From positions 753,905 through 817,904 of the forward strand of contig JNVV01000014.1 in the NCBI GenBank assembly GCA_000733355.1: a stretch of 64,000 nt of DNA. The letters are read 5' to 3'. Position 1 is the first letter of the stretch. Each line of letters opens with the position of its first letter. Both the position numbers and the translations under genes were made by a program. Of this stretch, positions 56,142 to 64,000 are shown one piece after another. The stretch is from Falciphora oryzae (lineage: Eukaryota > Ascomycota > Sordariomycetes > Magnaporthales > Magnaporthaceae). The notes under the pieces were generated by a model. That model worked only from the letters and a program-made list of their open reading frames with translations. It did not search any database and was not told the origin of the DNA.

Positions 56142-57224
56142 GGCGATTTCTTATATTCACTCGAGCCCGGCGGCCGGCGACCGGTGGCTGCGCGACACAG
56201 GCTAGCGTGCGAAAGCTTCGGGAGGCGGCACGGCGCAGGGAACTGTCGAAGCTTGGAGATAAAGTCGGGCGGGGGGGCTGGACCCAAGGTTGGGCGACCG
56301 ATGTGGGAGCGAAAGTACCTTGGAAGTACCGCGTGGTTAGGCTCTGGTGTCAAACGAGTCGGCAGTTAGACGAGAAGAAGAGAAAAGGAAGATTGGGAGA
56401 CACGGGTTTTTGGAGGACGGCGTGACAGGGCATAAATGGCACAATGGCCCACAGGCCCAGCGGCGACCTAATATATGTGCGGAGCTGACCAGCAAAGGTC
56501 ACATCGCATCAGCAAATCGACCCCTTGGTCTCGGGCGGGGACGGCTTTGCAACTCCTGGCGGCGGGCCGTCTGGAGGATCGCTCTCTGAGGCTATCCTCA
56601 GACACGCCGGCGCGCGACTCGGAACCAAAAGGGCGCAGTGTACTTCGAGGATACCTGTCATGACGGGGTGGCCTGGCGGCGCCCAATGGTCGGGGAGGGG
56701 ACCACAACGGTGCGGCAGGGTTGCATCAGTTGACAGCAGTGGGAGCTGGCGTGTGGGCGTCCACATAGTGCTAGCGCCTAGTGCTGGTGCGGGGTATCCT
56801 GGAATTTAGAGTTCCACCATGCAGTTGTATTGGTGGAAGGCGCGTTTCCCGCGCCTCTGTGCTGCCATTGCGTCCCATCAACCCAATTCCTCCCGCGTCC
56901 CCCACCCGCGCGTGCAGCACTCCCGATAGCAGCTGCCATCACATTGGACGAGACTCGCCTAGTGGCTCCTACCGTGGGGTTGCGCTCCCCGTTCTAGACC
57001 CCATCATCTGACGGCACCACACCACCACGGGCGAGAGTCAGCTGGCCACGCACGCAAGCCACATCACCAGTGGCCCTGCAGGGATCATTGCTATGCTGCA
57101 GAGACGTGACTCTCCCGTCCCGGACTGGGCCGCTTGTTTGGCCACAGTCTTGCCTCTGTTTTGCTCCAAGTGATGCATCTACACGACAAGCCGCCATTTC
57201 TCTAGGCAGGTAGGTATTACCGCA
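56142..57224. other. Intergenic region
   Basis: Upstream of the MFS gene and downstream of the SAT4-family gene. No recognisable gene or RNA. Confidence 0.5.
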
Positions 57225-58604
57225 CTAGTCCCGCTGTCCCGTGACATTGGTGGAAAAGTCCTTCTGGATGTGCACCACGCCCTTGCTCCCTCGCTTCTGC
57301 AACGAATGCTGCGACGGCGCTGTCATGCTCCCCAGGATGGACTCCTCGCTGCCCGCCCTCTCCACCCTCGTCTCGAACCTCCTCTGCCCGCCTGTGTTGT
57401 TCCCAACGTAGATGTTCAGTTCATCTGTTCCCGTCGTCATGTCGTCGTTCCGCCGCCCACGGTCGTGTCCTTTCGCTCTCCTGTCGTCGTCGAGGGCGCT
57501 GGCTCCGGCCTCCGGGTCTTTGGCGCGGAAATAGCGGAGCCGGTAGCTGTCGCTGGAGTTGGACTTGTCTGCCGCCGTGTACCCGCGCACCTTGTGCCAG
57601 AGCGGGCGGAGCACAGGAATCGAGGCACACATGACGGAGACAAAGTTCTCGGTGCCCGAATAGACGAGCATGTCGACCGTATCAACTGTCGTGCTGCGTC
57701 AGTCGGTGTCGTCCTGGGGATTTCCGTGGAGGCACTTACAGATGTACTCTTCTAGTGAGGTCAAGCTCCTCAGGGCAATGGTTCGCATGATGCCACATAT
57801 TCCGGCGCTGGCAGACCTGGGTCAGCACACATATTAAGGCCCAGCGTGGTACAGTGCCCCGGAGGCCTTGGTCCTTGGAGAGCGTACAAGATAGGAAGGC
57901 TCAGCCCGCAAATTGTGAGCAGCTTGTCTTTCTTCTTCATGTTCAAGTCCCAGATGATGATGCAGGGGAAGATGGCAAGCGTGAAGTCGATGATCACGGC
58001 GAAGACTACGCGATGTGCTGTTGGTCAATACCTGCTCGAGCTACAAGATGGAAAAGGGGGCTCGCGAAAAGATTGTTTGCCCACTTGAAGTTGTCAGTCC
58101 AATGGAAGGAAAGTCGAGATTGCATTGGCCTTTGGCCCGGATATCCCAAATGGACTCCATCGGGGTGCACTGAGCCAGGACGGCGACGGTGCACATGACG
58201 GCAACAGCCGAGTTGGTGACAATGCATGCCCAGATGAAGATCTTGTGGCGTCTTTCGATGACAATGCGCAACAGGAAAAAGGCGACGGCGGCCCGGGCTG
58301 TGGCGATGTTGAAGATACAGACCGCCTGGCCCATGATCTCGAACTTCATGGCCTGGGCGTAGCTGTCCATCGAGATCTCGGCGCGCCTCCGGCCGAGGCC
58401 ATGGTGTGTTGCGGCCGAGATGAAGGCCGAGTAGAGCGCGAGGAGCAGGAACGTGAGGAAAAGAAACATGTCGTCCAGGCCGAGGCTGCGGAGAATGACT
58501 TTGCGCGTGTAGATGCGGAGAAGGGCGAAGACGGCCGCAAGAGTCGTTTCAGTCCAGAGGATTCCATTGACCGTGGGCCCTCGGCCTCCGTACACGGACT
58601 CCAT
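57225..58604 (-). CDS. Seven-helix integral membrane protein, SAT4/Pth11-like (fungal rhodopsin domain)
   Basis: Four exons on the minus strand: 58604-58085, 58005-57888, 57807-57740 and 57685-57225 (introns 79, 80 and 54 bp), 388 residues. The frame is intact when joined. The first helix region reads WTETTLAAVFALLRIYTRKVILRSLGLDDMFLFLTFLLLALY, with the family's LRIYTR and LGLDD motifs, and helix 3 reads IFNIATARAAVAFFLLRIV. Later helices (AVIIDFTLAIFPCIIIWDLNMKKKDKL and AGICGIMRTIALRSL) also match. No N-terminal CFEM domain is present. The polar tail of about 120 residues may be cytosolic. Family members include Pth11-class receptor-like proteins; ligand and G-protein coupling are unproven. 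Confidence 0.85.
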
Positions 58605-59753
58605 GGTGTTGAAGATTTTTTGGGTGGGCAGAGAAGAATACTTGCCGGAGCCAACACGCAGAGCTATCTAGGCGTGCATGTCTGGATATGCCCACATAGC
58701 GGTGTGTAGGGGCCATCGGGCATTGTCCCCGTTCTGCAAGTATTTATCGGGAGACGCATTCGTGCGAGTGTCGAGGGTCTCCTTCTCTCGTTCATTGTGG
58801 CTCGACCGAGGATGAAGTGAAGAAGCAAGAATCCAGAGAAGCGCGAAAAAAGCTGTTTGTTTCGTGCAGTCGCACAAAGCAAGGTATATGACCCCAATAA
58901 GGAGAACTCGACTTCAGCTGGTAGGGTATCAACGCCACGTTTGTGGTACAGGCCACGTTCCCGTCGCCTCCGGGCAAGTCTCTCCGAAGGGTGGGCAAGG
59001 GATGAAATCATCCCAGCCGGCAGCCTTGCCCGGAGCTCCGAGATTGGCTGAATGGCTGCCCACCGGCTGCCTCTTTGGGATTGAGGCGCCCAGCTTCTTG
59101 CTTCTCCCTGCGAGGGTGTTGGTTCCCGAGTTCCGTTGCTGCAGCCCCCACTCTCACCCCTGCCTGTGTGCAACCCCAGCTGTTGGCATCGAGGCGCATC
59201 GGTTCTTCAGTGAGAGGCATGGAGGCGGTCGGGGGAGATGCGGTGCCTGTACGGGCAGATATTTCATTTCCTGGCCACATCGGCCCTCCTTGGCAAGCCA
59301 CATATTGGTCCTCCCCTCCCTGACAGGATGGAAGCACAACAGAGAGGCCCCGTCAATGGCTATTGTCGAGACTCGTCACATCATGCAAGAAAAATGTTTG
59401 CTCAGCTCGTCACAGACGTCACGCTTGCAGCGGCTCGATGAACCCGACCGCCTGGCTGCAGGAACACCCTCGCACATGTCGAGCCATGCCTTTGCCATGG
59501 ACCGTTCCCTCGCTCCTTTGCTATTACCCCAGGGGCCCTTAGCCGCTCACCCACCGAACCCGGAAGGGAACTGGGCGACAGGCGTGCTAGTTAAAACCGG
59601 GAGGAGAGTCCCATGTCCTCCCGGCTACCTGGCACGCAGGCCCATTCCCTATCTGTCCTCTCTTCCACTTGCCCCTTTTCGCCTTGCACGGGCACACATC
59701 CCAGCACGCCCCAGGAAGATCAAGCATTGGAGCCCATCACACCATCAACGGCG
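58605..59753. other. Divergent intergenic region
   Basis: Separates the SAT4-family gene from the P450 gene, so holds both promoters. No coding frame was recognised. Confidence 0.5.
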
Positions 59754-61588
59754 ATGGCTGTCCATGCGCCTCCCGTTATTACGCCTAGCATGCTGCCCGC
59801 CCATACAGCCCTAGCCCTTGGTGCAGCATGCCTGGCTGCCATTGTCCTGGGAGCGAAGATCCTAATCTCCTACTTGAGATGCCCTCTTCGGGCCATCCCG
59901 GGGCCGTTCCTGGCCGGGTTTACCGATGTATGGAGAATGGTAGACTACTGGAGGCACTCGCAGATTCGAAGCCAGCAGGGGCTTCACCGGAAGTACGGCG
60001 TTGCCGTCCGCCTTGGTCCCAACATGGTCAGCTTGTCGGACCCGGCGCTGCTGAAGACAGTCTACTCGACACGGGGAGACTTCGTCAAGGTGAGCTAGCC
60101 GCCTGTCCTTCCCCCGCGTGCGTTGCAAGGTCCTGACGTAGAAAGCAGAGCGAGTTCTATTCCATCGGTGACGCCATCCACAACGGAGTCCGCATCACGA
60201 ATCCATTCAGCACTCGGAGCAACAGCTTCCACCGCACGTACATGCGTCCGTACCAAAAGTATTTCACCTCAAGCGCCATATCTCAAAAGGAGCACCTCGT
60301 CAGCGATATGGCTGTAGCCCTGTGCCGCGAGCTCGAGGCGCGCTTTGTCGATTGTCCAGACGGCAAGCCGGCGGATCTGGCCGATTGGATCGAGTACGGT
60401 AGGCAGAAAACGTGTCAACAAGCCGTCCCATTGCCACAGGCCATCTGCTGACTCGCTCGTTTTTGCGACATGTGCAACAGCGGCCTGGGACCTGGCCTGG
60501 AACTTGACATTCAGCAAGGATCTAGGCTTCCTCAAGGCTGGTGCCGACGTCGACGGCATGATCAACACGGGCGAGATGACGATGCGCTACCTCGGCATTG
60601 TGGGACAGATGCCGTGGCTGGACATGTGGCTGGGCAAGAACCCGCGATGCCCCGTCAAGTTTGCCACCTTTAGCAACACCCTCATGTACTGCGTTCGCCG
60701 TACGACGGAAAGGGCTGCCGAGCGGACCAAGAAGGACGTGGCTCGCGGCCCGGACCGAAGCGACTTCCTCGACAACTTCCTCGAGGCGAAGGAACTCTTC
60801 CCCGACACGATTGGCGATAACGAAGTCGTGTCGTATCTGATGATGAACGTGCTTGCTGGCGCCGACACCACCTCTTTGTGCAGAAGGCCATCACGTACCA
60901 CGTCCTCAATAGCCCAGCGGCAAAGGCAAAGCTGGTGGCCGAACTAGACGGCGCCAGCTTCACCACGTCACCGCCGCCCTTCGCCGAGACCAAAGGCCTT
61001 CCGTACCTCGACGCAGTGATTCGCGAGGGCATGCGCATGCACCCGGTACTCGGCGGAGTGCTGGAGAGGGTCGTGCCGGCAGAGGGCCTGGGGCTCCCCG
61101 ACGGGCGGTTCCTTCCGGCTGGAACCCAGGTGGGCATGAACCCGTGGGTGACGTCGCGCGATAAGCAGGCCTTTGGCGACGATGCCAACGTGTTCCGGCC
61201 CGAGCGGTGGCTGCGGGGCGAGGACGAGTCGGAGGCGCACTACCAGGCTCGGCTCGGGCGCATGCGGGATGCCGACTTCACTTTCGGAGGGGGCAGCCGG
61301 ATCTGCGTCGGCAGGCATTTGGCCATGATGGAGATCCACAAGCTGACCACAACCCTGTTCAGCCGATACGACGTAGGTTCTCTGTCTCCTGCTTGGCGCC
61401 TGGTCGCTTGCCCCGGGGCGAATGCTGTCAGTGCTAACAATTGCCGCTTACTAAAGATCTCCCTGGCTTCTGGTTGCGGCGACTGGACGGTTCGCCATTG
61501 GTGGTTCACCTTTATCAACGGCATCCGTGTCAGGATCCAGCGACGACCGGGGGTTGCACCCATCCGACCTACGGACAAGGCCTACTGA
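59754..61588 (+). pseudogene. Cytochrome P450, pisatin-demethylase-like, broken by a one-base deletion
   Basis: Exons 59754-60089, 60149-60398, 60481-61372 and 61457-61588 (introns 59, 82 and 84 bp). An N-terminal anchor and AIPGPFLAG hinge are followed by NPFSTRSNSFHRTYMRP, the I-helix VLAGADTTS, the K-helix REGMRMHP (ExxR) and the haem loop FTFGGGSRICVGRHLAMMEIHK. The tail DWTVRHWWF is typical of fungal P450s of this group. Just after ADTTS (60873-60877) the frame shifts: the next conserved residues (VQKAITYHVLNSP) lie in another frame, as if one base was lost from a short T run. Everything else is intact, so the deletion is recent or an assembly error. The final intron is 84 bp, in frame and open, so retention is possible. 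Confidence 0.75.
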
Positions 61589-62575
61589 GAGCAAGTGCTG
61601 CCCCTAGGTGACCTCTGTCGCGGCAACCGCCGTCGAGCTACACGTCGCGGTCGGACTACGAGTTAAGCCGGCCCTGTCTGCGCGATGGCGATGCGGACAG
61701 CGAAGTGGAGGGAAACGCATGATGAAGGGATGTCGCAGTGGGCCATTTGAGCGTTGTGGAGTGAAGCCAGGCCTCCAACGCCCTCCTCCCCCTGTAAAGG
61801 TGTCATCGGGCATTTGGCCGGATGGAGCAACGTTATCTGCCTGTCAAATGTTAACCTCAGGTCGACGAAACGTGCAGAATGAGGGCAGGGGAGCGTCTGG
61901 TCGCAGATGAGATTGCCTTCTCCCTGCTCCACCTCGGTCACGTCAGGCCTTCCAAACTCGACCAGACTCGTGGTTCTAGACGCAGGGTGTGTTTTGGACA
62001 CGCTTAATTTTAGCTTTCGTTTGTTTCTGCTTGGCCCCATGATGCCATCGCACCGAACATGATCCCTGCGAGGATCCATAATCGATGTTCCATGATTGCC
62101 GTTTAAATCTCGCGACAGCGACCTGCATTGAACCCCAGGACTGGGGGATGTCTTTTGCCTCCCATGTTCTCCTTCCCATTGGAAACGCCCCCATCTTCTG
62201 GCCCTGCTCATCCACCATGGCCGCCAACAAGCCTCCGCGTCCACGTCGATAGCGAGGAAACGTGTCTCACGTCCGATCATGCAGGCTAATTGAGGAATGA
62301 TATCCATGTTGGGACTCGGGAGGGGCCGGCGAGCGCGAGCGGGCACATCGAAGCGACAGGGGCACAGAAAATCACAAGGAGGAGGCTCCTAGCAGCAGGA
62401 CGACGATGAGGCGAATTCGAATGTGTCAAGTTCAACCGGCAGAACCACACGACGCAGCATTAAAAACATGACACATCACATCTGGCAGCAGGCGCTGGTT
62501 CGCTCAAGGGTATCATTATTGACAAACAAACGGTAGTTAACTATTTCGCTGTTCGGCGTGCCCAGCACGTTCCCT
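61589..62575. other. Convergent intergenic region
   Basis: Between the P450 and the small secreted protein gene. A minus-strand open frame (61663-62346) has no recognisable domain and is not called. Confidence 0.5.
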
Positions 62576-63187
62576 CTACTTGCACTGAGCCACAACATCC
62601 TGGCCCGCCTTGGTAGCATCGGCCAGCGACTTGGTCGCTTTGGCCACATTCGTGTCCGCCCTGGCCAAGAGGAGCAAGCCACAGTTAGTAGGACAGCCGC
62701 GGGGAAAGGGAAGGGCAATGAAAGAAAAAGGAGGACTACTGACTTGTCACCACCCTGGAGAGCCGCGCCAGCCGCCGTGAGACCGGCCTCGACCTTGCCA
62801 CGCTCCTCGGCAGGAGGCGCCTGCCCGGCGATGATGGCCTTGCCAATGTTAGAAATGCCGCCGTTGGCCTGGCCGATAGCGTCGAGCGTGGCCTTCTTGA
62901 CGGTGGCGTCGGCGATGTTGTTGGCTGCCGACTTGGTCGCCGCCATGGCCGCGACGATCTTGGCGCGTGCCAGGTTGCACGAAACGGTTCCCAGGCTGCC
63001 GAGCTTGATGTCGCCCAGACCGCGGGGCTCGATGGGGCCTTGGTAGAAGGCAGGGCTTGTCAGTTCCAAATCCAACTCAGTGCCTGCTGTGCGTCCAATA
63101 CAGGCGCTGCGCGGGAGACATACTAGCTTGGGTGAGGGTGGCGCCAAAAGCCACGAGGGCGGCGACGAAGATTTGCTGGGCGTGCAT
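62576..63187 (-). CDS. Small secreted Ala-rich helical protein, function unknown
   Basis: Three exons on the minus strand: 63187-63124, 63038-62744 and 62660-62576 (introns 85 and 83 bp), 147 residues. The first exon encodes a signal peptide (MHAQQIFVAALVAFGATLTQA, predicted to end near TQA/S). The mature part is Ala/Gly/Lys-rich, with long amphipathic-helix-like stretches (IVAAMAATKSAANNIADATVKKA) and two cysteines, SCNLAR near the start and AQCK at the very end, that could pair. Introns fall in phase 1 and 2 and the joined frame is intact. The product may coat the cell surface or be an effector-like protein; neither is shown. It is not recognised as a named family. Confidence 0.82.
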
Positions 63188-64000
63188 CGTAAAGAAGGTG
63201 GGTGGGGGTTGGTGGGTTAAGACGCCGGGTCCGAGGGTGTTGAAGCTGTCAGCTGAAAAAAAGATGAGACCAACCTGGGCCGAAGAATTAAGATGATCAA
63301 GATGGGCGAGATGAAGATGCGAATCAGGATGCCAGATAGGACGAAAGGGCTTTGCGTTGCACTGGCAGGAGCCCGCTACTTATCCTTTTTCGCGGGCGGT
63401 GGCCACATCGGCCCCTTTCGGCCGGGCAGTGGGCCTCCTCGTGGGCTCCACGCGTAAGGGTTCGTTGGAGATCCAAAGACGTTTCAACCGTTATAGATCC
63501 AAGCAGGGGGTAGATTGCCGCACTGGGACTTGGGAATGGGAAGGTGGCACATTGGGAATTGGAGTCGCGCAGGGACCAGGAGCCTTATTGGGAACTGGGG
63601 CCGCATTAGAACCGGGGCACGCGGCAGGAGCAACATTAAAAAGAAACTAGAGCCGCGAAAAAGGAGAGAGAGAGAGAGTTTATTTAACGTCGGTGAATCG
63701 GGATCTACCAGTCCCTGCCTCCCAAGGGGCATACGACGTGCTAGCGCTACCTAAGGTTGACACTAGGCTATATGTTGCTATCGAGGCGGCTAACAAATCA
63801 AACCAAGGGGCAAGCCCAAGGCACACGAAGTTCGGGCCGCATTCCGGCGCTCCTTGTTAGTGAGCGGGCAATCGGCAAAAAGGGCGAATAAACGCCAGGG
63901 CACTATAAGCGCTGCTGTTGGTGGTAGTGGACGCTGTCGGCCGGCAACGTGCCGGAAGAAGAGTAAGGCCGGGTGTGGCGGAAGGGACTTCGGGACCCCC
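63188..64000. other. Gene-free right end
   Basis: Holds the promoter of the small secreted protein gene (start at 63187) and, towards the edge, unassigned sequence with stops in every frame. Whether it is the flank of a gene beyond the window or a decayed repeat cannot be told here. Confidence 0.4.

Noticed and set aside
61663..62346. 227-codon minus-strand frame between P450 and the small secreted protein
   Set aside because: No domain or family likeness; it lies in the convergent intergenic DNA.
63750..64000. Possible decayed pogo/Fot-type transposase remnant at the right edge
   Set aside because: Only vague resemblance in charged, Lys/Arg-rich codons across stop-broken frames; no terminal inverted repeat or catalytic motif can be seen.

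Overview
This is GC-rich nuclear DNA from a filamentous ascomycete (Pezizomycotina, most likely a Sordariomycete). The evidence is short 54-190 bp GT-AG introns (one GC-AG), strongly GC-biased third codon positions, a con-10 conidiation gene, a SAT4/Pth11-type membrane protein, a Zn2Cys6 regulator and a class of copper proteins (X325/Bim1-like) found in fungi. The exact genus cannot be read from the window. Gene models below were built by joining reading frames at splice sites and checking phase and family conservation; they have not been tested against transcripts.

Left part (1-31.6 kb): a single-exon amino acid permease; a ferric reductase divergent from a GPI-anchored X325/Bim1-like copper protein; arginyl-tRNA synthetase with two possible starts (mitochondrial and cytosolic forms); a P450 with an unusual acidic/serine-rich tail; con-10; and a 1195-residue membrane-anchored Ser/Ala-rich protein with spaced TP(T/L)P motifs. 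Long gene-poor stretches (4.8 kb at 15.5-20.3 kb, 2.8 kb at the left end) lie between them.

Middle (31.6-48.4 kb): the dense part. A Doa10/SSM4-type E3 ubiquitin ligase is followed by a metallophosphoesterase, a Fic-domain gene broken by two frameshifts (one is an exact 17-bp tandem duplication), a fumarylacetoacetate-hydrolase-family enzyme, an ACS-type MFS carrier, a divergent Zn2Cys6 regulator and a C4-dicarboxylate/malate (TDT/SLAC1) carrier. The last four look like a small catabolic neighbourhood: hydrolase, uptake carrier, regulator and organic-acid carrier.

Right part (48.4-64 kb): accessory in character. A 3.6-kb gene-free stretch is followed by tRNA-Ser(AGA), a decayed threonine-rich secreted-protein gene, a drug:H+-type MFS carrier, a SAT4/Pth11-like receptor-like protein, a P450 broken by a one-base deletion, and a small secreted protein. 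Broken genes concentrate in this part and at the Fic locus.
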